Assembly: GCA_946620035.1 (NCBI GenBank)
Contig: CAMOMX010000011.1
Span: 1 to 36,554 of the forward strand
Reading direction: 5' to 3'
Origin: CAG-791 sp003447895
Lineage (GTDB): Bacteria; Bacillota; Clostridia; Lachnospirales; Lachnospiraceae
Length of the DNA stretch: 36,554 nt
Part shown: in pieces, positions 23,106 to 32,032 of the stretch
Layout of the letters: each line of letters starts with the position of its first letter
Numbering within the stretch: position 1 is the stretch's first letter
Notes under the pieces: generated by a model
Databases searched by the model: none
The model's input: the letters and a program-made list of their open reading frames with translations, nothing else
Told to the model about the DNA's origin: nothing
Made by a program: the position numbers and the translations under genes

Positions 23106-23869
23106 GAGATCACTTGAATAGCCAATCCAAAGAGCAGCAGGGAAGCCGGAGCACTGAACGCTGTACAGCGGTTCTTCTGGCTGCCGGACAGGGACTTCGG
23201 ATGGGCGGAAACACCCGCAAGCAGTATCTGGACCTGGAAGGCATGCCGCTTTTTACGTATTCACTGGCGACAATGGATAATTGTGCCTTTATTACGGACA
23301 TTGTGATCACCGTACCGGAGGGAGATGAGGCGCTCTGCCGGGAGAAGATCGACGTCTGCGGGCTGGGAAAGAAGGTCCGCCGGATCATCGCGGGCGGAAG
23401 CGAGCGCTGCTTTTCCGTCCACAAGGGACTTCAGGTCATCGACTGGCCGTGTGACTACGTGTTTATTCACGACACAGCCCGTCCCTTCATCGAGGAGGAT
23501 GCCCTGAGGCGCCTCTACGATGAGGTCAGGATCCACAAAGCCTGCGTCGCCGGCGTCCCTTCCAAGGATACGGTCAAGATCGCGGATCCGGAAGGGTTTG
23601 TCGCAAGAACGCCCAACCGCAGGGATGTCTGGATCGTCCAGACGCCCCAGGTCTTTGAATTTGGGATGATCCGGGAGGCCTACGAAAAGATGGTGGTCTC
23701 CTATGACGATCTTCGAAGGAAAGGTGTGATCATCACGGATGATGCCATGGTCGTGGAGTCTTTCACGGGCTGCAGGGTCAAGCTTGTCAAGGCGTCCTAC
23801 CGAAATATCAAAGTCACAACTCCGGAGGATCTTGTCACCGTCTTCGCGTATCTGAAAGAAAAACAGTGA
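23102..23869 (+). CDS. ispD: 2-C-methyl-D-erythritol 4-phosphate cytidylyltransferase
   Basis: 255 residues from the ATG that overlaps the tsaD stop; GGGGGAGAG lies just upstream. After a polar extension of about 22 residues comes the CTP-binding TAVLLAAGQGLRMGGNTRKQYL, then GGSERCFSVHKGL, HDTARPF and TPQVFEFGMI, all diagnostic. It activates MEP with CTP in the non-mevalonate isoprenoid pathway, so this organism likely uses that route. The N-terminal extension is longer than in most IspD proteins. dnaE starts six bases after its stop. Confidence 0.93.
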   Translation: MRDHLNSQSKEQQGSRSTERCTAVLLAAGQGLRMGGNTRKQYLDLEGMPLFTYSLATMDNCAFITDIVITVPEGDEALCREKIDVCGLGKKVRRIIAGGSERCFSVHKGLQVIDWPCDYVFIHDTARPFIEEDALRRLYDEVRIHKACVAGVPSKDTVKIADPEGFVARTPNRRDVWIVQTPQVFEFGMIREAYEKMVVSYDDLRRKGVIITDDAMVVESFTGCRVKLVKASYRNIKVTTPEDLVTVFAYLKEKQ

Positions 23870-23875
23870 GGCAGT

Positions 23876-26800
23876 ATGGCATTTACACATTTGCACGTCC
23901 ACACCGAGTACTCGCTGCTGGACGGCTCCAATAAGATCAAAGAGTATGTAAAGCGCGTCAGGGAACTGGGCATGGACAGCGCGGCAATCACCGATCACGG
24001 CGTCATGTACGGCGTGATCGATTTTTATAAAGAGGCCAGGGCGAACGGGATCAAGCCGATCATCGGCTGCGAGGTCTACGTCGCTCCGGGGTCGCGCTTT
24101 GACAGAGAACAGGGCGCGGGCGAAGACCGCTACTATCATCTGATCCTCCTTGCGGAGAACAACAAGGGTTACGGAAACCTGATGAAGATCGTGAGCCGGT
24201 CGTTCACCGAAGGCTATTACTACAAACCCAGGGTGGACGAGGCGCTCCTTCGGGAGTTCCACGAGGGGATCATTGCCTGCAGCGCATGCCTTGCCGGAGA
24301 GATCGCGCGTAATATTGTGAGGGATGACCTTCCGGCGGCGGAGAAGGCCGCGCTCAAGTACCTGGATATCTTCGGCGAGGGAAATTTCTTCCTGGAACTG
24401 CAGGACCACGGCTACAAGGACCAGCAGAAGGTCAACATGGCGCTCATGTCCATGAGCAGCCGGCTGGGGATCCCTCTGGTCGCCACCAACGACATACACT
24501 ATACCTATGCCGACGATGTAGAGGCGCACGATATTCTGCTATGCATTCAGACCGGCAAGAAGCTCTCGGATGAGAACCGGATGCGGTACCCGGGCGGGCA
24601 GTTCTTCGTAAAAAGCGAAGAGGAGATGCGCGCCCTGTTTCCGTATGCCCAGGAGGCGCTGGACAACACCCACCGGATCGCGGAGCGCTGCAACGTCGAG
24701 ATCGAATTCGGCGTGACCAAACTCCCGCACTTCGATGTGCCGGAGGGGTATGATTCCTGGACCTATCTCAACAAACTCTGCGACGACGGTATGAAGGAGC
24801 GGTATCCGGAGGACGACGGGACGCTCCGGGAGAGAATGGACTATGAGCTTGGCACGATCCGCCAGATGGGCTATGTGGACTACTTCCTGATCGTGTGGGA
24901 CTACATCAATTTCTCCAGGGAACACGACATCATGGTCGGGCCCGGCAGGGGGAGCGCCGCGGGGAGCATTGTGGCCTACTGCCTTCACATCACCGATATT
25001 GACCCGATCAAGTACAGCCTTCTCTTTGAGCGCTTCCTGAACCCGGAGCGCGTGTCCATGCCCGATATCGACGTGGACTTCGGCTTCGAGAGAAGGGGCG
25101 AAGTCATCGACTATGTCACAAAGAAGTACGGGCCGGACAAGGTCATGCAGATCATCACCTTCGGAACCCTGGCGGCTAAGGGCGTGATCCGGGACGTGGG
25201 ACGCGTCATGGACCTTCCCTACGGCTTTGTGGATTCGATCGCCAAGATGGTGCCGGCAGAGCCGAACATGACGCTGGAGAAGGCGCTGAAGCAAAATCCC
25301 GATCTCAGGAAGGCCTACGAAGAGGACGAGCGCATTCAGAAGCTGATCGATATGAGCAGGAAGCTCGAGGGGCTTCCCCGCCACAGCTCCGTACACGCAG
25401 CGGGTGTCGTCATCTGTTCGGAACCCGCAGAGGACCTCGTGCCGCTTGCGAGAGCGCAGGACGGCTCTGTGACGACGCAGTTTACCATGACGACGATCGA
25501 AGAGCTGGGCCTTCTCAAGATGGACTTTCTGGGCCTTCGGACCCTGACGGTCATCCAGAACGCCGTGAACATGGCCAACCGCTCGATCGAGGAAGCGGGA
25601 GGCGCTTATCCCGCCTATGAGCCCGCGCTGGGCGGTGAGAAGGCGCGCGTGACGAAGAACCCCATCGGATATCCGGTGGATCTGTCCCGGCTCGATTACG
25701 CGGATCCGGCGGTCTACGCCTCGATCTCGACAGGAAGGACAGACGGCGTCTTCCAGCTGGAGTCCGGCGGCATGCAGAACTTCATGAAGGAGCTTCACCC
25801 CGAGAACTTCGAGGATATTATCGCGGGAATCTCCCTCTACCGGCCGGGCCCGATGGATTTTATTCCCAAGTACATCTTCGGAAAGAAGAATCCGGACCAG
25901 ATCACCTATGACGCGCCGGAGCTGGTCTCCATCTTAAAGCCCACATATGGATGCATCGTCTACCAGGAGCAGGTCATGCAGATCGTGCGGGAGCTGGGCG
26001 GCTACACGCTCGGACGAAGCGACCTGGTGCGCCGCGCTATGTCCAAGAAGAAGCAGAAGGTGATGGAGCAGGAGCGCCGGAACTTCATCTACGGAAACCC
26101 CGAAGAGGGCGTTCCGGGCTGTATTGCCAAGGGAATCGGGGCGGATGTGGCATCCCATATCTACGACACGATGATGGATTTTGCCAAGTATGCGTTTAAT
26201 AAGTCCCATGCAGCCTGCTATGCCGTTGTGGCCTATCAGACCGCATGGCTCAAATACTATTATCCGACTGAGTTCATGGCGGCCCTCATGACGTCGGTCA
26301 TTGACTTTCCCAACAAGGTGGCCGGCTATATTCTGACCTGCCGCAGCATGGGCATTAAGCTCCTCCCGCCGGACATCAACGAGGGAGAGGCCGGATTTTC
26401 CGTATCCGGAGGCGCGATCCGGTACGGCCTGACCGCGATCAAAGGCGTGGGAAGACCCGTGATCGACGCGGTGATCCGCGAAAGAAACGAGAGGGGACCG
26501 TTCCGGGACCTTCACGATTTCCTCTCCCGCATGATCCTGAAGGACCGGGAAGTCAACAAGAGAGTTGTCGAGAACTTTATCAAAGCCGGCGCGCTCGACT
26601 GCCTGGGGGCCACCCGAAAGCAGCTCATGAGCGTCTATATGCGGATGATGGACGACCTTTCGAGCTCCAAAAAGAATGATATGGCCGGGCAGATGTCCCT
26701 GTTTGACTTCGCCGACGAGGAGGAGAAGAAGGACTACATCATTTCCATGCCCGATGTGGGAGAGTACACGAAGGAGATGAAGCTCGCGTTCGAGAAGGAA

Positions 26801-27409
26801 GTTCTCGGCATCTATGTCAGCGGGCACCCCCTGGAAGACTACATGGGAATCTGGAAGAACCATATCACAAACCGCGTCGCGGACTTTATTCCGGACGAGG
26901 AGACCGGGGAGACGGTTGTAAACGACGGGGACAGAGCCGTGATCGGCGGCATGATCTCTGCCAAAAAAGTGAAATATACCAAGAACAACAAAGTCATGGC
27001 CTTTCTCGATGTGGAAGACATGACGGGCACGATGGAGGTCATCGTCTTTCCCAATACCTATGAGAAAGAGGGCGCGAAGCTGACCGAAGACGGAAAGGTG
27101 TTCCTGAGCGGAAGAGTCTCTCTCGAGGAGGAGCGCGACGGAAAGCTGATCTGCGAGAAGGTCACTTTGTTTGACGAAGTGCCCAGAAAGCTCTGGATCC
27201 GGTTTGAGGACCCTGAGGCCTGGAAAAAGGGGCAGAAGGATCTGATGGAGATCATTAACGAGCACGGCGGACGGGACAAAGTCGTGATCTTTATCGCCAA
27301 TCCGCGCCTTCGGAAGGAACTTCCGGCCGGTATGGGCGTGAGAGCGGACGAATCCCTGATCCGGAAACTCGCCGACCGCTTCGGAAGCGGGAATGTTGTG
27401 TTTACATGA
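23876..27409 (+). CDS. dnaE: DNA polymerase III alpha subunit, DnaE type
   Basis: 1177 residues, full-length. N-terminal PHP domain (THLHVHTEYSLLDGSNKI, then ITDHGVMYG), palm with VGPGRGSAAGSIVAYCL (about 352-368) and the catalytic PDIDVDF (about 398-404), the finger region with FQLESGGMQNFMKEL and LYRPGPMDFI, a helix-hairpin-helix region (YGLTAIKGVG) and a C-terminal OB domain (about 1020-1110). No exonuclease domain is inserted, so it is DnaE rather than PolC. Low-GC Firmicutes normally have PolC as main replicase and DnaE for primer extension; lengths above 1100 fit the DnaE1-like form of Clostridia. Likely cotranscribed with ispD. Its stop is about ten bases before the next promoter. Confidence 0.96.
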   Translation: MAFTHLHVHTEYSLLDGSNKIKEYVKRVRELGMDSAAITDHGVMYGVIDFYKEARANGIKPIIGCEVYVAPGSRFDREQGAGEDRYYHLILLAENNKGYGNLMKIVSRSFTEGYYYKPRVDEALLREFHEGIIACSACLAGEIARNIVRDDLPAAEKAALKYLDIFGEGNFFLELQDHGYKDQQKVNMALMSMSSRLGIPLVATNDIHYTYADDVEAHDILLCIQTGKKLSDENRMRYPGGQFFVKSEEEMRALFPYAQEALDNTHRIAERCNVEIEFGVTKLPHFDVPEGYDSWTYLNKLCDDGMKERYPEDDGTLRERMDYELGTIRQMGYVDYFLIVWDYINFSREHDIMVGPGRGSAAGSIVAYCLHITDIDPIKYSLLFERFLNPERVSMPDIDVDFGFERRGEVIDYVTKKYGPDKVMQIITFGTLAAKGVIRDVGRVMDLPYGFVDSIAKMVPAEPNMTLEKALKQNPDLRKAYEEDERIQKLIDMSRKLEGLPRHSSVHAAGVVICSEPAEDLVPLARAQDGSVTTQFTMTTIEELGLLKMDFLGLRTLTVIQNAVNMANRSIEEAGGAYPAYEPALGGEKARVTKNPIGYPVDLSRLDYADPAVYASISTGRTDGVFQLESGGMQNFMKELHPENFEDIIAGISLYRPGPMDFIPKYIFGKKNPDQITYDAPELVSILKPTYGCIVYQEQVMQIVRELGGYTLGRSDLVRRAMSKKKQKVMEQERRNFIYGNPEEGVPGCIAKGIGADVASHIYDTMMDFAKYAFNKSHAACYAVVAYQTAWLKYYYPTEFMAALMTSVIDFPNKVAGYILTCRSMGIKLLPPDINEGEAGFSVSGGAIRYGLTAIKGVGRPVIDAVIRERNERGPFRDLHDFLSRMILKDREVNKRVVENFIKAGALDCLGATRKQLMSVYMRMMDDLSSSKKNDMAGQMSLFDFADEEEKKDYIISMPDVGEYTKEMKLAFEKEVLGIYVSGHPLEDYMGIWKNHITNRVADFIPDEETGETVVNDGDRAVIGGMISAKKVKYTKNNKVMAFLDVEDMTGTMEVIVFPNTYEKEGAKLTEDGKVFLSGRVSLEEERDGKLICEKVTLFDEVPRKLWIRFEDPEAWKKGQKDLMEIINEHGGRDKVVIFIANPRLRKELPAGMGVRADESLIRKLADRFGSGNVVFT

Positions 27410-27419
27410 ACGAGAATAT

Positions 27420-27448
27420 TTGCATTGAAGGACATATTGGGATAAAAT
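27420..27448 (+). promoter_or_regulatory. Candidate promoter of pfkA
   Basis: TTGCAT (27420-27425), 17 bases, TAAAAT (27443-27448) in a distinctly AT-rich gap of 92 bases. The -10 is good, the -35 only half matched. No terminator is visible after dnaE. Confidence 0.4.
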
Positions 27449-27501
27449 AGTAACTGATAATTTTTCACTATATCCTACTCTGAGGATGCGGAGGCACTGA
27501 T

Positions 27502-28470
27502 ATGGCAAAGGAAATCAGACAAATCGGCGTACTTACCAGTGGCGGTGACGCGCCGGGTATGAACGCGGCAATCCGTGCGGTTGCAAGAGAAGCAATGTAC
27601 AACAAGTGCAAAGTGATCGGAATTCAGAGAGGTTACAAAGGCCTTCTGAATGAAGAGTTTAAAGAAATGAAATCAATCGATGTTGCCGGCATCATCCATC
27701 AGGGTGGCACAATTCTGGGTACGGCCAGATGTCCTGAGTTCAAGGAAGAGGAAGTGCAGCAGAAGGCGGCGGACATCTGTAACAAACACGGAATTGACGG
27801 CATCGTCGTGATCGGCGGTGACGGCTCTTACCGCGGAGCGCAGGCGCTGTCCCGTCACGGAATCAACACGATCGGAATTCCCGGAACGATCGACCTGGAT
27901 ATTACCTGTACAGATTACACGATCGGATTCGACACAGCCGTCAATACGGCAATGGAAGCGATCGATAAGGTCAAGGACACCTCCTCCTCCCATGAGAGAT
28001 GCAGTATCATCGAGGTCATGGGACGCCATGCGGGCTATATCGCTCTCTGGTGCGGAATCGCGAACGGCGCGGAGGACATCCTGCTTCCCGAGAAGTATGA
28101 CTATGACGAGCAGAAGATCGTCGATCATATCATCACCAACAGAAGGGTCGGAAAGAAGCACCATCTGATCATCAACGCAGAGGGAATCGGACACTCCACA
28201 TCCATGGCCAGAAGGATCGAGGCGGCAACCGGCATCGAGACCCGCGCAACGATCCTGGGATACATGCAGCGAGGCGGATCCCCCACCTGTAAGGACCGCT
28301 ACTATGCGTCTATTATGGGTGCGTATGCGTCGGATATACTGGTCCAGGGAAAGACAAACCGAGTCGTTTGCTACCAGCACGGACAGTTTGTCGATATGGA
28401 TATCGAGGAAGCGCTTTCCATGACCAAGTCCATCTCAGAATACGAGTACGAAATCAGCCAGCATATTTAA
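27502..28470 (+). CDS. pfkA: ATP-dependent 6-phosphofructokinase
   Basis: 322 residues, the normal bacterial PfkA size. The opening IGVLTSGGDAPGMNAAIRAV and GGDGS (105-109) are present; Gly in GGDGS rather than Asp predicts ATP, not pyrophosphate, as donor. MGRHAGYIAL and LGYMQRGGSPTCKDR are further substrate and effector-site blocks. The catalytic loop reads GTIDLDI (residues 128-134): the base Asp131 and Asp133 are kept, but the Asn normally between them is Leu. It performs the committed step of glycolysis. GCGGAGGCAC before ATG is a good ribosome-binding site. A terminator follows, so it is probably monocistronic. Confidence 0.95.
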   Translation: MAKEIRQIGVLTSGGDAPGMNAAIRAVAREAMYNKCKVIGIQRGYKGLLNEEFKEMKSIDVAGIIHQGGTILGTARCPEFKEEEVQQKAADICNKHGIDGIVVIGGDGSYRGAQALSRHGINTIGIPGTIDLDITCTDYTIGFDTAVNTAMEAIDKVKDTSSSHERCSIIEVMGRHAGYIALWCGIANGAEDILLPEKYDYDEQKIVDHIITNRRVGKKHHLIINAEGIGHSTSMARRIEAATGIETRATILGYMQRGGSPTCKDRYYASIMGAYASDILVQGKTNRVVCYQHGQFVDMDIEEALSMTKSISEYEYEISQHI

Positions 28471-28491
28471 TTCCATTGAATCATTCGACGG

Positions 28492-28522
28492 GCCGGGCGG
28501 AAAGAAACGCCCGGCTCTTTTT
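28492..28522 (+). terminator. Intrinsic terminator of pfkA
   Basis: GCCGGGCG (28492-28499) pairs with CGCCCGGC (28508-28515) around an eight-base A-rich loop, followed by TCTTTTT. It lies 22 bases after the stop. Confidence 0.88.
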
Positions 28523-28547
28523 CATTACACGGGAGAAATCGGAAAAT

Positions 28548-29348
28548 ATGATCGAAAAGATCACGTCACAATCGAATGCGCGTGTCAAAAGACTGACCGC
28601 CCTTCAAAAGAAGGCCAGGGAGAGAAGGCAGGAGCAGGCCTTTATCCTGGAAGGGGAGCGGCTCTTTAAGGACGCCCCCGAAGAGATGATCCGGGAGGTC
28701 TACCTGACGGAGGAATACCTCTATGAAAAGCTTGGCGGAAAGGCGCCCTCGAACTGCACGATCCTCACACCGGAGATCATGCGGAAAGTCTCGGACACGG
28801 AGACGCCCCAGGGAGTCCTGTGCGTGGCCCGGATGCCGTCCTACAAAAGGGACCGGCTTCTGGGAGAGGAAGGCGGGAAGCCGCTTCTTCTCCTGCTCGA
28901 GGACATCCGGGATCCCGGAAACCTGGGAACCATGATGCGGACCGCGGAGGCAGCGGGCATCACCGGTGTGATCATGAGCCGGGAGACGGTGGACCTGTTT
29001 AATCCAAAGACGGTCCGAGCGACTATGAGCGCGATCTTCCGGGTCCCGTTTCTGTATACGGACGACCTGTGCGGGGAGATCAGGAGCCTCCGGAAGGACT
29101 GCGGCGTGCGGACACTGGCGGCGCATCTTAAGGCCAGCAGGCCCTATGATGAGGAGGACTGCACCGGCTCCGTCGCTTTTTTGATCGGAAATGAGGGGAA
29201 CGGCCTCACGGATGAAGCGGCCGATGCGGCAGACGCCAGAATCCACATCCCTATGGCCGGCAATATCGAATCCCTGAACGCGGCGATGGCCGCAGGGGTC
29301 CTCATGTTCGAAGCGGCCAGGCAGAGGCGGAAGAAACTTGTAAAGTGA
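28548..29348 (+). CDS. TrmH/SpoU-family RNA 2'-O-methyltransferase
   Basis: 266 residues from ATG at 28548, with GGGAG upstream; a longer reading into the pfkA terminator is not credible. The N-terminal substrate-binding domain (1-95; ITSQSNARVKRLTALQKKARERRQEQAFILEGERLFKDA) precedes the knotted SPOUT domain: LLLEDIRDPGNLGTMMRTAEAAGITGVIMS, LIGNEGNGLTDEA and the C-terminal IPMAGNIESLNAAMAAGVLMFEA, which together form the SAM-binding trefoil knot. It methylates a ribose 2'-OH in rRNA or tRNA using S-adenosylmethionine. It is closest in style to the 23S rRNA enzymes annotated RlmB or YsgA, but the exact target cannot be read from sequence. Confidence 0.9.
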   Translation: MIEKITSQSNARVKRLTALQKKARERRQEQAFILEGERLFKDAPEEMIREVYLTEEYLYEKLGGKAPSNCTILTPEIMRKVSDTETPQGVLCVARMPSYKRDRLLGEEGGKPLLLLLEDIRDPGNLGTMMRTAEAAGITGVIMSRETVDLFNPKTVRATMSAIFRVPFLYTDDLCGEIRSLRKDCGVRTLAAHLKASRPYDEEDCTGSVAFLIGNEGNGLTDEAADAADARIHIPMAGNIESLNAAMAAGVLMFEAARQRRKKLVK

Positions 29349-29349
29349 T

Positions 29350-29378
29350 TTGACAGTGAGCCCGGTAATGTATATATT
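29350..29378 (+). promoter_or_regulatory. Sigma-A promoter of the NfeD-SPFH operon
   Basis: Perfect TTGACA (29350-29355), 17 bases, TATATT (29373-29378). The leader of about 110 bases includes CGGAGC/GCTCCG and ATCCGGG/CCCGGAT hairpins before the ribosome-binding site. Confidence 0.7.
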
Positions 29379-29494
29379 GAAATTCATAGCGAAGTCTGCG
29401 CCGGAGCGCCGCGGGCTCCGTTAAGAAACAGGGATCCGGGGGTCAGAAACCGGACCCGGATAAAGCAAAGGCCGCTCCGGAAAGAGAGGTGAGT

Positions 29495-29938
29495 ATGTCA
29501 CTCAGTATGACGCAGTTCTGGCTGATCTGTATAGCGCTGCTATTGCTGATCGAATTTGCTACGACAGCGCTCACTACAGTATGGTTTGCCGGCGGAGCGC
29601 TGATCGCCCTGATCTGTGCCGTGCTCGGAGGTCCCGTCTGGCTCCAGATCCTGCTCTTTGTCGCGGGATCCGCGGTGCTCCTGGTCCTGACCAGGCCGAT
29701 CGCCATGAAAATGCTCCATAAGGGCACGGTCCGCACCAACGCGGACAGCCTGATCGGCAAGGAGGCGGTAGTCACGGAAAGAATCGACAATCTCAGAAGT
29801 ACAGGAGCCGTACAGGTAAACGGACAGATCTGGACAGCGAGATCGGTCAACCCGGAACATGAGATCGAAAAGGATGAGGTTGTCATGATCCGGTCGATCG
29901 AGGGCGTGAAGCTGATCGTCGGAAAGCGGATCAGCTGA
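29495..29938 (+). CDS. NfeD-family membrane protein (short form)
   Basis: 147 residues from ATG at 29495, with AGAGAGG six bases upstream; a GTG two codons earlier is possible. Two or three hydrophobic helices in residues 5-75 precede a C-terminal OB-fold domain (about 88-146: LIGKEAVVTERIDN, then GAVQVNGQIWTARS). The protease domain of long NfeD proteins is absent. Short NfeD proteins are encoded next to SPFH/stomatin proteins and are thought to help organise membrane microdomains; the SPFH gene here follows 65 bases downstream, which makes the pairing convincing. Confidence 0.9.
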   Translation: MSLSMTQFWLICIALLLLIEFATTALTTVWFAGGALIALICAVLGGPVWLQILLFVAGSAVLLVLTRPIAMKMLHKGTVRTNADSLIGKEAVVTERIDNLRSTGAVQVNGQIWTARSVNPEHEIEKDEVVMIRSIEGVKLIVGKRIS

Positions 29939-30003
29939 CAGCCGCGCGTTTTGTTTTGAAGGTAACATTCACAGTATTTCAGATTTAGAAAGAGGTAATA
30001 AGA

Positions 30004-30945
30004 ATGGGTTTCATCGCTATTGGTATTCTTGTTTTTATCCTGGTAGTCATCGCCGTATCCTGCATTCAGATCGTTCCGCAGGCGCATGCCTATGTAATCG
30101 AGCGTCTGGGCGCCTACAGCGCCACCTGGGGCGTAGGACTTCACTTCAAGGTCCCTTTCATTGAGAGGATCGCAAGAAAGGTAAACCTCAAGGAGCAGGT
30201 CGTAGACTTCCCTCCGCAGCCCGTGATCACAAAGGATAACGTCACAATGCAGATCGACTCCATCGTCTTCTTCCAGATCACGGACGGAAAGCTTTTCACA
30301 TACGGTGTTGAGAACCCGATCATGGCGATCGAGAATCTGACCGCCACCACGCTCCGAAACATCATCGGTGATATGGAACTTGATGAGACACTGACTTCGA
30401 GAGAGATCATAAACACCAAGATGCGGGCCTCCCTGGATGTCGCGACCGACCCCTGGGGAATCAAGGTCACCCGCGTTGAGCTTAAGAACATCACACCTCC
30501 CAGCGCGATCCGCGAAGCCATGGAGAAACAGATGAAGGCAGAGCGTGAGAGACGTGAATCCATCCTGAAGGCGGAAGGTGAGAAGAAGTCGGCCATCCTG
30601 GTCGCGGAAGGTAAGAAGGAATCCCTGATCCTGCAGGCGGAAGCGGACAAGAGGGCGACGATCCTCGCCGCGGAAGCGGATAAGGAGAGGATGATCCAGG
30701 AAGCGGCCGGCCGCAGCGAAGCGATCCGCCAGGTGCAGCAGGCGAACGCGGACGGTATCCGCATGATCCGCGAGGCGGGCGCCGACGAGGCAGTCCTTCG
30801 CCTTAAGAGCCTGGAGGCTTTTGCCCAGGCGGCGGACGGCAAATCAACAAAGATCATCATTCCCTCGGAAATTCAGGGAATCGCCGGACTTGCAGCGTCC
30901 CTGAAGGAGCTGATCAAAGAAGACGGCACAACAGACGCAAAGTGA
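30004..30945 (+). CDS. SPFH/Band 7 (paraslipin, QmcA-like) membrane protein
   Basis: 313 residues. An N-terminal membrane helix (about 3-22) leads into the SPFH/Band 7 domain (about 23-185; VPQAHAYVIERLGAYSATWGVGLHFKVPF, then RNIIGDMELDETLTSREIIN and DPWGIKVTRVELKNITPP). A long alanine- and glutamate-rich coiled coil follows (about 185-265) and a C-terminal helix-forming tail. Stomatin-type proteins oligomerise into ring or cage structures in the membrane and modulate proteases or lipid domains; the partner is likely the NfeD protein encoded upstream. AGAAAGAGG serves as ribosome-binding site. argF follows after 25 bases, possibly by read-through. Confidence 0.93.
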   Translation: MGFIAIGILVFILVVIAVSCIQIVPQAHAYVIERLGAYSATWGVGLHFKVPFIERIARKVNLKEQVVDFPPQPVITKDNVTMQIDSIVFFQITDGKLFTYGVENPIMAIENLTATTLRNIIGDMELDETLTSREIINTKMRASLDVATDPWGIKVTRVELKNITPPSAIREAMEKQMKAERERRESILKAEGEKKSAILVAEGKKESLILQAEADKRATILAAEADKERMIQEAAGRSEAIRQVQQANADGIRMIREAGADEAVLRLKSLEAFAQAADGKSTKIIIPSEIQGIAGLAASLKELIKEDGTTDAK

Positions 30946-30970
30946 TAAGACCGGAAAGGAAAACTTTACA

Positions 30971-31960
30971 ATGGCTGTGAATCTTAAAGGAAGAGATTTT
31001 TTGAAGCTTCTGGACTTCAGCGCGGAGGAGATCGAATATTTTCTGGATCTTGCCGCCGACCTCAAGGATCGGAAGAAGAAAGGTATCCCCCACAGGATCT
31101 GTGAGGGAAAGAACATCGCTCTGATCTTCGAGAAGACGAGCACCAGGACCCGCTGCTCCTTCGAAGTGGCAGGGCATGACCTCGGAATGGGAACTACCTA
31201 TCTGGATCCCTCGGGCTCCCAGATCGGAAAGAAGGAGAGCATCGCGGACACGGCCCGTGTGCTGGCCGGCATGTACGACGGGATTGAGTACCGCGGATAC
31301 GGCCAGGAGATCGTCGAGGAGCTGGCAAAATACAGTAAGGTTCCGGTCTGGAACGGCCTTACCAATGAGTTTCATCCCACCCAGATGCTGGCGGACATGC
31401 TCACGATCCGGGAGCATTTCGGCCGCGTGAAGGGAATCAGACTGAGCTTTTACGGCGACTGCCGCTACAACATGGCAAACAGCTGGATGGTAGCCGGTGC
31501 CAAGATGGGAATGCACATCACTCTGTGCGCAAATCGAAACTTCTTCCCGGATGAAGAGCTGGTAAAGACCTGCAGAGAGATCGCCGCGGAGAGCGGCGGC
31601 AGCATCACGCTGACCGAGGACGCCGAAGAGGGCGCGAAGGGCGCGGATGTTCTCTACACGGATGTCTGGGTATCCATGGGCGAGCCCATGGAAGCGTGGG
31701 CGGAGAGGATTCAGCAGATGAAGCCCTACCAGGTCACACAGAAACTTATGGACCTGGCGGGGGAGAACGCTGTCTTTATGCACTGCCTGCCCGCCTTCCA
31801 CGACCAGGGAACCGGGATCGGAAGACAGATCTACGAGCAGTTCGGAATGTCTGAGCTGGAAGTGACAGATGAAGTCTTCGAAGGTCCGCAGTCCGTAGTA
31901 TTTGAGGAGGCGGAAAACCGCATGCATACGATCAAAGCCGTCATGGCTGCGACACTTTGA
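30971..31960 (+). CDS. argF: Ornithine carbamoyltransferase
   Basis: 329 residues. Carbamoyl-phosphate site STRTR (57-61), LAGMYDGIEYRG, the FHPTQMLADMLT block, the ornithine-side DVWVSMGE loop and HCLPAFHD near residue 270 are all present, so it is a catalytically complete OTC rather than a putrescine or knotted transcarbamylase. It makes citrulline from ornithine and carbamoyl phosphate in arginine synthesis; a catabolic ArcB role cannot be excluded because no other arg or arc gene is nearby. AAAGGAAAA precedes the ATG. Confidence 0.94.
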   Translation: MAVNLKGRDFLKLLDFSAEEIEYFLDLAADLKDRKKKGIPHRICEGKNIALIFEKTSTRTRCSFEVAGHDLGMGTTYLDPSGSQIGKKESIADTARVLAGMYDGIEYRGYGQEIVEELAKYSKVPVWNGLTNEFHPTQMLADMLTIREHFGRVKGIRLSFYGDCRYNMANSWMVAGAKMGMHITLCANRNFFPDEELVKTCREIAAESGGSITLTEDAEEGAKGADVLYTDVWVSMGEPMEAWAERIQQMKPYQVTQKLMDLAGENAVFMHCLPAFHDQGTGIGRQIYEQFGMSELEVTDEVFEGPQSVVFEEAENRMHTIKAVMAATL

Positions 31961-32032
31961 CGTCCGGGCGGCACGAGGCGAAGCCTTGTATTGCGGTCTG
32001 GAAAGACAGATTCGGAGACAAAAACAGATACT

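Noticed and set aside
23261..24529. A 422-codon minus-strand frame opposite ispD and dnaE
   Set aside because: It is antisense to two clear housekeeping genes, has no ribosome-binding site and no recognisable motif.
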